Part shown: positions 1 to 7,259 of the stretch, piece by piece
How positions within the stretch are numbered: position 1 is the first letter of the stretch
Layout: every line of letters begins with the position of its first letter
DNA from: Clostridia bacterium
GTDB lineage: Bacteria > Bacillota_A > Clostridia > Oscillospirales > Acutalibacteraceae
Assembly (NCBI GenBank): GCA_024699005.1
Contig: JAILQN010000146.1
Span: 1 to 18,356, forward strand
Direction of reading: 5' to 3'
Length of the DNA: 18,356 bases
Notes under the pieces: generated by a model
Seen by the model: the letters and a program-made list of their open reading frames with translations, nothing else
Database searches by the model: none
Told to the model about the DNA's origin: nothing
Made by a program: the position numbers and the translations under genes

Positions 1-135
1 ATCCGACAGGATATTGAAACTGAGCGAGGAAGCGACCCTGTTTTCCGCCGAGCCGAGACTCGCCGGCACGGCAAGACAGGATAAAACAAGGATCAGCGAT
101 AACAGCAGTGATAAAGAAGTTTTTGCGCGTTTCAC
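1..135 (-). CDS. Secreted protein, N-terminal fragment (runs off the left edge)
   Basis: Reading leftward from a GTG at 135, 45 codons stay open to the window edge. The product begins with a basic n-region (MKRAK) and a hydrophobic core (SLSLLLSLILVLSCLAV), a clear signal peptide. Cleavage could follow GSA at about residue 30; the Cys at 20 makes a lipoprotein possible, but the preceding residues are a poor lipobox. A GGGGG stretch lies a few bases upstream of the GTG, and a TTTACT-17-TAAAAT promoter lies further upstream. The mature part visible (ENRVASSLSFNILSD) is too short to assign; its end vaguely recalls the first strand of a metallophosphoesterase, which is only a guess. It is separated from the CRISPR locus by a strong terminator. 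Confidence 0.6.
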   Translation of the reverse strand, partial: MKRAKTSLSLLLSLILVLSCLAVPASLGSAENRVASSLSFNILSD

Positions 136-166
136 AAAAAATCCCCCTTTTTAATCGATTGGTTGT

Positions 167-195
167 ATTTTACAATATTAGTTTTAAAAAGTAAA
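167..195 (-). promoter_or_regulatory. Sigma-A type promoter for the left-edge secreted protein gene
   Basis: On the minus strand TTTACT (190-195) is followed after 17 nt by TAAAAT (167-172). It lies about 30 nt upstream of the GTG start of the secreted protein. Spacing is ideal and both boxes are close to consensus; no experimental support. Confidence 0.5.
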
Positions 196-207
196 GATAA
201 ATTGATG

Positions 208-244
208 AAAAAAACATTTCTCCCGGTAAAATGCCGGGAGAAAT
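208..244 (-). terminator. Rho-independent terminator after the Card1-like gene
   Basis: A perfect 11-bp stem (ATTTCTCCCGG with its complement) closes a 7-nt loop, and on the minus strand it is followed by G and seven T. It lies about 90 nt after the stop codon of the CARF nuclease gene and marks the left boundary of the CRISPR locus. Nothing else is recognised between it and the stop codon. Confidence 0.85.
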
Positions 245-336
245 ATTTAAGCTTTGCCGCGCCGGGTTCCGGTGATTTACGGAAAGAATGGCAGCTTAAA
301 GATTTGCTGACTGCCGAAAACCGTTTTTTGTATGCG

Positions 337-1557
337 TTACGGGCATACCGGGTGTTTTTCCGTGATGTACAGAAGATCGCGGATGCGCTCCGTGAATTCG
401 TCCAGGGTCATGGCGGCTATATTGTCGATCAGAATGATCTCGCTTTCCTTCGCTCTGTTCCTGATCGCCTTCGTGGCTTCGACCGATGAGAATATGACCG
501 GTTTCGCGTACTTTCCGCCGTAATAATGGGCCACAGTGTCGATTTCGTAGACATGCTCGTTTCTGATTTCCGTGTTTTTGCAGCTGATGAATGCCGCCTG
601 AAAACCGTTTGAAAGTATCAGATCGACCTCGTTGGTGACCTCCTCGGGCCTGTCCTGCACGCAGCCGTCCCAGTCCACGTTTACTCCGACGCTGCAGTCG
701 GCGAATACGCCGGAGGACAGGGCGGTATGATAGGCGTACATCTCAAAAGCGCTGCCGCCCTTGTCGAGCAGCAGTCTTTGATTTTCCGGGAGGTTTATTC
801 TGTACCTGACAAGCTCACCGTTCAGCACGATGATGTCGATTATTCCTGCTTTTTCAAGCGCAGTCAGAAAATACCGGCATCTTCCCATGCGGATGGAAGT
901 GAACTTTTTCAATATTTCGTCAGACGGAGCCCAAGGACTGTTCTCATTCTTAAGCGTGCAGAATGTGTTCCACTCCCGCGGGTGGTCTTTTACCGAGTTC
1001 CATACCCGTAGGATATTATCGCTGAAATTTTGCTCGGAAAGATTCGGCCTGAATTCATTTCTGCCCCTCAGAAGGCTGTTTGAAACCGCGGAACCCTGGA
1101 GCATTACAAGATCCACGACGTTCAGCACTCTTTTCTGCTCGGTGATCTCTTCCGTGTAGCCGGGAAAGATCCGGAAGAATTTTTTCCGCTGAAAATCAAA
1201 GTAATGTACGCGGACGTTGTCCGGCTTCCTGTCCGAAACGAATCTGCCCAGAGTGAAAACGAAGGATTCCGGACCGCCGGTAAGGTCGAAATCAAAACTG
1301 TCCTGATCGTTGACGATCCGTGAAATCGCGGCAATGATCCCGTCGGCGTCGTTGCCGCCGGTTCTGACGTAATGCGGATCAAGATGCATTTTTCTTTGGT
1401 TGAATTCGGAGAGCGCGTCAAAGATCAGGTCTATGCCGAAGATCTTTTTCTGATCGGCATAATAAAGGTAGTGTATTTCGTCGTAATCGAAATACAGCTG
1501 CGATATGCAGTTGTTCAGATTTTCCTCGTCAAAGAATTCGATAAGTACTTTTTTCAT
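337..1557 (-). CDS. card1: Card1/Can2-like CARF-domain nuclease (type III CRISPR ancillary effector)
   Basis: The 406-residue product has the layout of the Card1/Can2 (DUF1887) family: an N-terminal CARF Rossmann domain, a helical middle (about 180-260) and a C-terminal PD-(D/E)XK nuclease. The CARF ligand loop is visible as DFDLTGGPES (about 89-98). Nuclease residues are E272 in GSAFEMY, E310 and D312 in TNEVDLIL, and K327 in FISCKN. Known members are switched on by cyclic oligoadenylate from Cas10 and cut nucleic acids in trans; cA4 as ligand here is inferred. The ATG at 1557 is preferred over an in-frame start 150 nt upstream because the product then starts directly with the CARF beta strand (MKKVLIEFF), AGGA lies just upstream, and the longer form would translate a hairpin and part of a CRISPR repeat. 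It sits downstream of the mini-array on the same strand, with no clear promoter of its own. Confidence 0.85.
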   Translation of the reverse strand: MKKVLIEFFDEENLNNCISQLYFDYDEIHYLYYADQKKIFGIDLIFDALSEFNQRKMHLDPHYVRTGGNDADGIIAAISRIVNDQDSFDFDLTGGPESFVFTLGRFVSDRKPDNVRVHYFDFQRKKFFRIFPGYTEEITEQKRVLNVVDLVMLQGSAVSNSLLRGRNEFRPNLSEQNFSDNILRVWNSVKDHPREWNTFCTLKNENSPWAPSDEILKKFTSIRMGRCRYFLTALEKAGIIDIIVLNGELVRYRINLPENQRLLLDKGGSAFEMYAYHTALSSGVFADCSVGVNVDWDGCVQDRPEEVTNEVDLILSNGFQAAFISCKNTEIRNEHVYEIDTVAHYYGGKYAKPVIFSSVEATKAIRNRAKESEIILIDNIAAMTLDEFTERIRDLLYITEKHPVCP

Positions 1558-1575
1558 GATGTTCCTATCATTAAA

Positions 1576-1604
1576 ACACGGGGCGTGATCGTACCGCCCC
1601 GCGT
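1576..1604. terminator. GC-rich hairpin between mini-array and Card1-like gene (terminator or attenuator)
   Basis: CGGGGCG (1579-1585) pairs with CGCCCCG (1595-1601) around a 9-nt loop, with further pairing outside one mismatch. On the plus strand it is followed by TG and seven T, which makes a convincing terminator. On the minus strand the tail is only GTTTTAA, so transcription from the mini-array toward the nuclease gene may pass at least in part. It lies just upstream of the ribosome binding site of the nuclease gene. Confidence 0.6.
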
Positions 1605-1662
1605 TGTTTTTTTGCAGGATAAGGGGAAGAGTTGAATTCGGAGTTCCGGATTGCCGGGATTT

Positions 1663-1817
1663 TTTTGATTCCCCTGAATGGGTATGCAAGCTCTCTTGTA
1701 AAAGCACACTGCAAAGTGACGCTTGGTGGGTATCAATTCACGTAATGGGTATGCAAGAATCTTTTTATAAAGGAGGGAAAATAATGGATGTATTAATTCC
1801 CGTAATGGGTATGCAAG
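1663..1817 (-). CRISPR. Mini CRISPR array, three repeats and two spacers
   Basis: Three 28-nt repeats match those of the main array: 1663-1690 (plus-strand 5' half degenerate, 3' half intact), 1730-1757 (one mismatch) and 1790-1817 (one mismatch). Spacers are 39 nt (1691-1729) and 32 nt (1758-1789). Degeneracy at the left end and the leader on the right give leftward transcription, as in the main array. The 32-nt spacer contains AAAGGAGGG followed by ATG, a translation start. The crRNA-strand repeat ends in ATTGATAC, close to the ATTGAAAC 5' handle common in Cas6-processed repeats. It shares Cas6 and the Cmr complex with the main array in all likelihood. Confidence 0.93.
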
Positions 1818-1995
1818 AGAACAACATTTTGTTGACGGTTCTTATTATATCACCCGGATATGGCAGTGTCAAGTAAAAACAATATGCGTATATTCAAAAA
1901 TGGCGGCAAAAAATTAGGCAACCGTTGCAACGGATCGTTGAAAAATGCAGATTGTCGGTTTTGGATGAAACAAAAAATTGCGGTCAACTAAATAT
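1818..1995 (-). promoter_or_regulatory. Leader of the mini CRISPR array
   Basis: This region is a paralogue of the main array leader. Measured from the left edge of the -35 box, the conserved box TGGNGGNAAANAATTAGNCA begins at offset 34 and the ACTAAATAT motif ends at offset 128 in both copies, so there is no net insertion or deletion across about 129 nt. Next to the repeat is an inverted repeat CAACA-TTT-TGTTG (1822-1834). The position matching the rt-cas1 -35 box has changed from TTGACT to TCAACT, and no cas1 follows. Beyond it, 1996-2144 is moderately GC-rich with nothing recognised. Confidence 0.8.
1844..1872 (-). promoter_or_regulatory. Consensus promoter of the mini-array
   Basis: On the minus strand TTGACA (1867-1872), a 17-nt spacer and TATAAT (1844-1849) form a perfect sigma-A consensus. 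Transcription would start about 20 nt before the first repeat and run through the array toward the Card1-like gene. Confidence 0.85.
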
Positions 1996-2144
1996 TTTCG
2001 GGATTTTTCTGTAAAAGACGTTATTTTTGCGTTTTATACGTGGTGCGGGAAGATTGCTCTCCACGGTCCGCGCGGCGTTTGCCGGGCGGCTGCGGCATAA
2101 GGAGAAAACGCCTGTTCGGGGGGCGTCGGAAGGGATCCGAAAAC

Positions 2145-2167
2145 GGGGCGACAGATAATGCCGCCCC
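2145..2167 (-). terminator. Probable terminator of the cmr operon
   Basis: GGGGCG and CGCCCC form a 6-bp GC stem around an 11-nt loop; on the minus strand GTTTT follows. It begins about 20 nt after the stop codon of the exonuclease, the last gene of the operon. The stem is short and the T-run weak. Confidence 0.55.
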
Positions 2168-2185
2168 ATCTTTTGCCGGTCTTTG

Positions 2186-2701
2186 TCAGCGTTTGTAAAT
2201 CAGCTTATTCCACACCGCCGCTGTCATCAGAACGTCGTTCATTGCGTCGTGAGACGTCAGTTTTAAACCTGAAAACTCTTGCAGATCAATATCAAAACCG
2301 TAGCCTCTGGCGCAGAGCAGCGTGCTTAAGTCATAAATCGGAAAAGGCGCGAGCAGCGCTCTTTCTGGCAGGTCAAACCGGACGCATTCCTCAAAAAGCC
2401 GTGTCTCGACCGGATACTGCACGTAAGCAACGCAACGGGTTTCATTATTGCGGTGTCTGATCCAGAAGTTCCAGAATGCCGTGAGCATATCCGCCTGATC
2501 ATTGAAACGAAGATCGGCATTCTCAAGATAAGGAAATACGTTCTGCCGTACCCAGCGGGACTGTATGTCCTCTTTTTTTATCCTGACGGACGCGCAGAAC
2601 CGGTCGGTCTCTTTGCCGTCGTCGTCTGCCGCCAGGGCGGCAATGCTTAAAAACGCCCCGTAAAGACCGTCGGTTTCCGCATCAACAAAAAAAAGACTCA
2701 T
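2186..2701 (-). CDS. DEDD-family 3'-5' exonuclease (DnaQ/oligoribonuclease-like), last gene of the cmr operon
   Basis: A 171-residue, single-domain protein. Motif I is FFVDAETDG with D7 and E9; motif III is SHDAMNDV with H151 and D156, the HxAxxD form of the DEDDh subgroup. Motif II is less clear: AYVQYPVETRLF places E99 where an Asp is usual. The family removes nucleotides from 3' ends of DNA or RNA, or degrades very short oligonucleotides. Its ATG overlaps the cmr6 stop by one base (TAATG), so it is made with the Cmr complex. Possible roles are breakdown of the second messenger, trimming of prespacers or crRNA 3' ends, or target RNA decay. From memory, CorA-type III-B loci can carry a signal-degrading phosphodiesterase (NrN, a lyase or a DEDD enzyme), which favours the first. 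The function is inference. Confidence 0.75.
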   Translation of the reverse strand: MSLFFVDAETDGLYGAFLSIAALAADDDGKETDRFCASVRIKKEDIQSRWVRQNVFPYLENADLRFNDQADMLTAFWNFWIRHRNNETRCVAYVQYPVETRLFEECVRFDLPERALLAPFPIYDLSTLLCARGYGFDIDLQEFSGLKLTSHDAMNDVLMTAAVWNKLIYKR

Positions 2702-3606
2702 TACGTTTCGCCGGCCTGTCTGACGGAGAGAACAAGATTTCCGTTTTGCGTGATCTTTAATACTTTGACCGTTACCTTATCACCTACATGTAAAAATGCA
2801 TTGATATTCGTGACCTTTCCGGCAGCGATCTCGGATTTGCTGACCGAGCCTTTTTTGTCGCACCCGTCGAGTTTGACGAATGCGCCGAAATCCGTGATCC
2901 CGGTGATTGTTCCGGGTAGGACTGCGCCTGCCGTCACCTCCGGACCTGCCGTCGCTGCCTCGGATTGCTCAACAGGAATAAGCGCGCCGTATCCGACATT
3001 TGTCTTTGCTCCGACGCCTGCCGCTCTGAGCGCGGTCCGGAAAAGCTCCTCTTTTTCGTCCTTTTGTATAATATCGTCGGTAAGAATAAAACGGAATTCG
3101 AAAACAACGTCAGGCAGGATCTTCAGCATAAGCAGCGGGACCGGATTCCTGAAAGCGGACTTATGCGGGGTGATGTAATCTGTGCCGAGTATTCTTCCGT
3201 TCCGGTTTGCCTTATACACTACGGCGTCAAAAAACACGTCGCCGCCTTTTTCAAATATGCCTTCAACGGTTTCTTTGTCGAACCCTGTTTTTTCGAAAAA
3301 GCTCCTGATGATCCCCTTTACGCTGCTGCCCGGGACATAGGGCTGTCCGGTCGTGTAATCAAACGAGAAACCGATTTTGATATTATCGTCGTCCTGTCCG
3401 GCGTTATGGGCATAACCGGTGCCGACCATCATGCCGGGGTAGGTCGTTTTCATGTGAAAACAGGTGTAGCCGTCAAGTCCGTTCAGGCCGCTTTCCGCGT
3501 AATCGGATGCCGTTAATGTGGTCCTGAAAATCTCTTTGTTTTTTTCGCTTAAGCTTTGTTTGCCGTCATAGTAAGTCTTGTAAAACAAAAGGCCAAGATT
3601 GTTCAT
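2701..3606 (-). CDS. cmr6: Cmr6 RAMP subunit with C-terminal S1 RNA-binding domain
   Basis: Residues 1-210 are a Cas7-type RAMP of the Cmr6 family: MVGTGYAHNAG and YVPGSSVKGIIRSFF (about 60-104), ending with the glycine loop GVGAKTNVGYG (about 197-207). Cmr6 caps the type III-B backbone on the 3' side of the crRNA. After an Ala/Pro/Thr-rich linker (211-229), residues 230-297 form an S1 domain: PGTITGITDFGAFVKLDG, then GDKVTVKVLKI and LVLSV. The usual S1 motif LVHISEI reads GSVSKSEI here. An S1 domain is not part of the standard Cmr6 as I know it, and it suggests extra RNA contact at one end of the complex. The gene starts 11 nt after cmr5 with TAGGAGG upstream, and no frameshift separates the two parts. 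Confidence 0.85.
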   Translation of the reverse strand: MNNLGLLFYKTYYDGKQSLSEKNKEIFRTTLTASDYAESGLNGLDGYTCFHMKTTYPGMMVGTGYAHNAGQDDDNIKIGFSFDYTTGQPYVPGSSVKGIIRSFFEKTGFDKETVEGIFEKGGDVFFDAVVYKANRNGRILGTDYITPHKSAFRNPVPLLMLKILPDVVFEFRFILTDDIIQKDEKEELFRTALRAAGVGAKTNVGYGALIPVEQSEAATAGPEVTAGAVLPGTITGITDFGAFVKLDGCDKKGSVSKSEIAAGKVTNINAFLHVGDKVTVKVLKITQNGNLVLSVRQAGET

Positions 3607-3617
3607 GTCACAGCCTC

Positions 3618-3992
3618 CTACACAAGATCGAATGAGTTCATCGCCAGTTTGAGCGCTACGGAAGCGTTTATGAAGTCTTCTTTCATTTCATCCATTGATT
3701 TGCCTTTGAGATCCGAAACCTCATCAAAGATGTCTTTTGCTTCTTTCCATTGGCCTTTTGTTATAAAATACAACGCTTTTATGAGTTCGGTGCGCTCTAT
3801 AGTGCTGGAGCCCTTATCACTGAAAAACGCCACGGCTGCCCTGAAAGACCCCATGGTTATGGCTGCGCCGAACGTAGAGATGGCGCCGCGGAAAGTTTTT
3901 TCGATTTTTCCGTTTTTGGCGATCTTCAGATTTTCGTTTTTCAGGGCTTTGATGGCAACGGGGATATATTCTTCAACTTTCCTTTTGTTCAT
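3618..3992 (-). CDS. cmr5: Cmr5 small subunit (Cas11) of the type III-B complex
   Basis: A small all-helical protein of 124 residues from the ATG chosen here. The Cmr5 signature is visible as GAAITMGSFRAAVAFFS. Cmr5 forms the inner filament along the Cmr4 backbone and contacts the target RNA strand. The ATG two bases after the cmr4 stop has a purine-rich GAGGGGG about 10 nt upstream; a GTG nine bases earlier, inside the cmr4 end, would add three residues but sits almost on top of that Shine-Dalgarno sequence. Position between cmr4 and cmr6 is the classical order. Confidence 0.85.
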   Translation of the reverse strand: MNKRKVEEYIPVAIKALKNENLKIAKNGKIEKTFRGAISTFGAAITMGSFRAAVAFFSDKGSSTIERTELIKALYFITKGQWKEAKDIFDEVSDLKGKSMDEMKEDFINASVALKLAMNSFDLV

Positions 3993-3994
3993 GA

Positions 3995-4780
3995 TCAGCA
4001 CGCCCCCTCTTTTAAAAGCGTAAGTCTGCAGTAACCGCAGCCTATGGACGCGTTCGCGCCGAACTGGATCACTGCGCCGTCAGGGATGACGTTGAGTATA
4101 TCTTCCCTGTTGTATTTATCGGGAGTCAGAACTATAAGATAAAATGCGCTTCCGTGCGGCACATACTCTTCATACCAGAGGTTTTTGCTCGTGCCGGTTT
4201 CGTCGTCAAGCGCGTTCCGGGCTATTACAGGCAGACCGTAATTGTCAAAACTCCTTGCGATAGCGTAGTTATCCACTCCGAGCACGTTTTTGATGGCGTC
4301 ATCCGGTTCGAGTCTGTTATCGGTTTTGTCTCCTTCTACGGAACTCACCCGGTCGTCTGTTGTTGCAAACGCATATCCGGGAGCTATGGACGGATCTTTC
4401 GGTTTAACGCCGAATCCGCATCCGAATGCTTCAGCTTTGGAGAGATAATCGTTGACGGCTTTTATGGTGGTGACCGGGACGTAAGGAACAGATCCTGTCG
4501 TTCTCATCGGCCTGTAAAGGAAGCTTGCTTCAAAAAATTTAAACTCTCCGGAGTTCATACGCTGCGCGTCGCCGACGGATCCGAAAACTTTGCTGACGTC
4601 AACGCCGCAGCGGCTTTCACAATAATCCCTTACGGCGCCTTTTACCCCTGACGCGTTTATGACCGGATAACCTGTTACGGGATCTTTTTCCACCTCATTG
4701 TCTATGATGGAAAAATTGACGTCGCCGGAACCTACGTGTAAATTTGTGAGACACTCTATTTTGTACAGATAAGATTTCAT
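3995..4780 (-). CDS. cmr4: Cmr4 backbone subunit (Cas7), target-RNA nuclease
   Basis: The 261-residue product starts with the Cmr4 signature: LTNLHVGSGDVNFSIID, then DPVTGYPVINASGVKGAVRDY. Cmr4 forms the repeated backbone along the crRNA and cuts target RNA at 6-nt steps. D27, in SIIDNEVEKD, aligns with the catalytic Asp of known Cmr4 proteins, so target cleavage is probably retained. A GASIGCGYCRL stretch near the C terminus matches the RAMP glycine loop. The start overlaps the cmr3 stop by four bases (ATGA), suggesting translational coupling. Confidence 0.9.
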   Translation of the reverse strand: MKSYLYKIECLTNLHVGSGDVNFSIIDNEVEKDPVTGYPVINASGVKGAVRDYCESRCGVDVSKVFGSVGDAQRMNSGEFKFFEASFLYRPMRTTGSVPYVPVTTIKAVNDYLSKAEAFGCGFGVKPKDPSIAPGYAFATTDDRVSSVEGDKTDNRLEPDDAIKNVLGVDNYAIARSFDNYGLPVIARNALDDETGTSKNLWYEEYVPHGSAFYLIVLTPDKYNREDILNVIPDGAVIQFGANASIGCGYCRLTLLKEGAC

Positions 4781-5820
4781 TTTATTACCCCTTTTAAAAT
4801 AATGCTGTTAAATCCTATGGTTGCTGCGTTCCGTTGCTTCCCGGATGGCTCATAGTCAAACCGATCCGTCGGGATCGCAATGCTTCCGGCTTTGATAAAG
4901 CGGTGCAGACAATCGCCTCTCTGAACGTGTCCTGAATCCAGAACGGCAAACGAACGGAAATCCCTCGTTGCGACTGCCGCAAACTGAAATCGGGAATAAA
5001 TATCCTCAAGACGTGAATCCGTAAAAAAGTCGCTTGCGAAATAGACGAAGTCGTCCGGCTCGACTCCGACCCGCTGCCTTGCCTGCGTTATTATGCTTCC
5101 TGCCTTGTTTTCAAGACTTTCGCCGGTATAAAGCGCCATGTTCACCGAAAACGGCGATTTGCCCTGCCCGAGCAGAACGGCCTGATTGCTCAGTTCCGGC
5201 GCGGCATCGATATCGGCAATAACGGCGAATGAAAAACCGCTATTTAACAGTTTGTATTCCTTTTTGAACAGTCCGTCGTTGTCGCTGCGCCTGTTGATCC
5301 CGATCTGAACGCTGCTGCTGAACACATCCCGCTCAATATGCCCGTCACATAAGGACATACACGATGATTCGATGCCTTTTTTTGAATCATATTGTTCTGT
5401 GTACAGCTTTTCTCCGTCAGCAGTTGTCATTTTACGGTAATCGCTCAGAGGAGTATAAACGCCGCTGTCTGAGGAGCGGTTATGGTCGTACGGAGTGGGA
5501 ATGAACCATTCGTCATCCTTTGCGAGGAAGACCGGAGACATGGACCTGATCGCCCCGAAATCCTGTACCGTTCCGGAATCGATGATAAACGGCTTTCTGC
5601 CTATGAGCGACGCGCTGTTTCCGGCGGTTTCAAAGCTTTTTTCCGGAAGCAGAAGATACCTGAGCGCACCGAACAGGGTCGTTTGCAGCGGACTGTTTTC
5701 TCCGCTTATGAAATATGTAATATTTTCGGAATTATCGTTTTTGCCGTAGCTTAAACGCTTTTCGTTTCCGAAGAAGTATTCTCCGGACGGAGTAAATCTG
5801 ACAAGATACCGGCTCATCAT
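4777..5820 (-). CDS. cmr3: Cmr3-like RAMP subunit (Cas5) of the type III-B complex
   Basis: A 347-residue RAMP protein between cas10 and cmr4. The N terminus YLVRFTPSGEYFFGNEKR followed by SPLQTTLFGALRYLLLP resembles Cmr3, whose N-terminal half carries a 'TP...FF..' strand and a 'TLxGALR' helix. Cmr3 grips the 5' repeat handle of the crRNA and joins it to Cas10. The C-terminal ATIGFNSIIL is a weak form of the RAMP glycine loop. The start overlaps the cas10 stop by four bases; AAGGAGG precedes two consecutive ATG codons, and the second (5817) has the better spacing, so the true start may be one codon later. The assignment rests on motifs and gene order. Confidence 0.78.
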   Translation of the reverse strand: MMSRYLVRFTPSGEYFFGNEKRLSYGKNDNSENITYFISGENSPLQTTLFGALRYLLLPEKSFETAGNSASLIGRKPFIIDSGTVQDFGAIRSMSPVFLAKDDEWFIPTPYDHNRSSDSGVYTPLSDYRKMTTADGEKLYTEQYDSKKGIESSCMSLCDGHIERDVFSSSVQIGINRRSDNDGLFKKEYKLLNSGFSFAVIADIDAAPELSNQAVLLGQGKSPFSVNMALYTGESLENKAGSIITQARQRVGVEPDDFVYFASDFFTDSRLEDIYSRFQFAAVATRDFRSFAVLDSGHVQRGDCLHRFIKAGSIAIPTDRFDYEPSGKQRNAATIGFNSIILKGVIK

Positions 5821-7259
5821 TTTACCTCCTTCTCAACAAAGAACTTAATGATACGCAGAACCGCCGCAAATACCTGTGCGCGGCTGCCGCTGTCTGTGAT
5901 TCTGATTTTTCCCGTGGTGATGTTCTCGTCAAAGAAGTCCGGTAATTCCCTGTGGAAATACGATGCCGAATTGCTCAGGTGAAAATCCGCGTCAAAGGTG
6001 TTTCTGAACAAGCTTGCGGAACCGGAATCAACGTTGTCAAAAAGAACGCTGAATAGCGCGACCTTCTGCCCCGCGGATAAGAAAACTTTTTCGGTGCCGT
6101 CTTTGCTGCGCTCCTGTTCGATCGCCGGTTTCAGACGGCGGTTGAACGCGTCAAGCGCGTCGTTTGATATGCATAGTTCCACGCTCTGCCCCGAGTGTTT
6201 CTGGAGACGGACTGCGATACAGTTCTTTCCGCCCTTCTGCTTGTCCTTGGCTATGCCGAAAAGCTGATATGCGGACAGATCCAATGCCTCATACAGCGGG
6301 AATTTCTCATAACCTATAAACAAGCCGAAAGAAAGCCCGACCTTTATTCCGGCGGAAAGATTATCGGAACAGCTTTTGAAACTGTCTGAAAAAACCTTAT
6401 TGATGCTGCCGATAAGATCAAAAACAGTTTCGCCGCTCTCGTTTTCGCATGGGGTCAGCGCAAGCAGATCATCCCCGCCGGCGTAGATGGTGACGCCTCC
6501 GAAGCGTCTGACTTCAGCCGCAACGTTGCTGCAGTACTGAAGGCAGGTCTTCGAAAACTCTCTGCATTCCTGTTCGTTTTCAAGGTCTGCGATGATTTTG
6601 CTCATATTGTCGCCGTCCGCCCGCAGAATGCAGAAGTACCTGTTCTTCTTGTAACCGCGGCAGCGTTTTGAATAAGCGATTTCCGCCAGCGATTTTATCC
6701 TTCCGTCTTTGAAGAGCTGGAATTCGCCGGCGGCAATACCGAGCTTTTCGGTAATGGTATTCGAGATCTCGTTGTTGCTGAACTTCGCTGACAGTTCATT
6801 TCGCCGTTCAAGAGAATTAAACCGCCTGGTAAGTTCCATGCAGTCAAGCATTTTGGCGCAGCGGAGGATTATCTCCGATTCATCCGAATCGAAACTGCAT
6901 GCGGATATATTGACTGTCGACTGAAGGTATCCGATATCGACATCAAATGCTTCTGCGGTCCGGGAAAGCGCTTTCGCAAAAGAATCTTTCACGGCGGAGA
7001 TATCTTTGCCGCACCTGAAAATGATATGATCGTGAAAAACGCCGACCCCGTCGTTCCTGTTGATGAGCGGGTCATCAGGGTCAAAATAAGGTGTTACGAT
7101 CTCATTGCAGGTGCATATACTGTCTTCGACAAGCGCATTGCAAATGTTTTTCGCGAGGAATGAAAACATATAACTTGCAGCCCAAAGGGACGCCGGTTTG
7201 GAGGAAAGCGCCATTGTATCGCCGATAGGGCCGATCGTAACGGCAATATACTTACCCAT
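5817..7259 (-). CDS. cas10: Cas10/Cmr2 with active GGDD cyclase motif and no HD nuclease
   Basis: The 480-residue product begins directly with the first palm domain (YIAVTIGPIGDTMALSSKPA, then SLWAAS), typical of Cmr2. The second palm has CILRADGDNMSKI (about 211-222) and IYAGGDDLLAL (about 258-268, GGDD at 261-264), the nucleotide-binding and metal sites used to make second messengers from ATP. No N-terminal HD domain is present, so single-stranded DNA cleavage by Cas10 is not expected and immunity must act through Cmr4 and ancillary effectors. With a CorA-like effector in the operon, the product could be SAM-AMP instead of, or besides, cyclic oligoadenylate; that is inference. The ATG overlaps the cmr1 stop by one base (TGATG) with AGGAGG eight bases upstream; a GTG one codon earlier is less likely. 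Confidence 0.92.
   Translation of the reverse strand: MGKYIAVTIGPIGDTMALSSKPASLWAASYMFSFLAKNICNALVEDSICTCNEIVTPYFDPDDPLINRNDGVGVFHDHIIFRCGKDISAVKDSFAKALSRTAEAFDVDIGYLQSTVNISACSFDSDESEIILRCAKMLDCMELTRRFNSLERRNELSAKFSNNEISNTITEKLGIAAGEFQLFKDGRIKSLAEIAYSKRCRGYKKNRYFCILRADGDNMSKIIADLENEQECREFSKTCLQYCSNVAAEVRRFGGVTIYAGGDDLLALTPCENESGETVFDLIGSINKVFSDSFKSCSDNLSAGIKVGLSFGLFIGYEKFPLYEALDLSAYQLFGIAKDKQKGGKNCIAVRLQKHSGQSVELCISNDALDAFNRRLKPAIEQERSKDGTEKVFLSAGQKVALFSVLFDNVDSGSASLFRNTFDADFHLSNSASYFHRELPDFFDENITTGKIRITDSGSRAQVFAAVLRIIKFFVEKEVK

Noticed and set aside
1984..2169. Minus-strand open frame of 61 codons between mini-array leader and exonuclease
   Set aside because: It overlaps the terminator hairpin and the leader end, has no recognisable motif, and its composition looks non-coding.
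7020..7050. HD dipeptide (VFHDHI) in Cas10, as a possible HD nuclease
   Set aside because: It lies within the first palm region, where Cmr2 proteins have a similar strand; there is no separate N-terminal HD domain or further HD motif.
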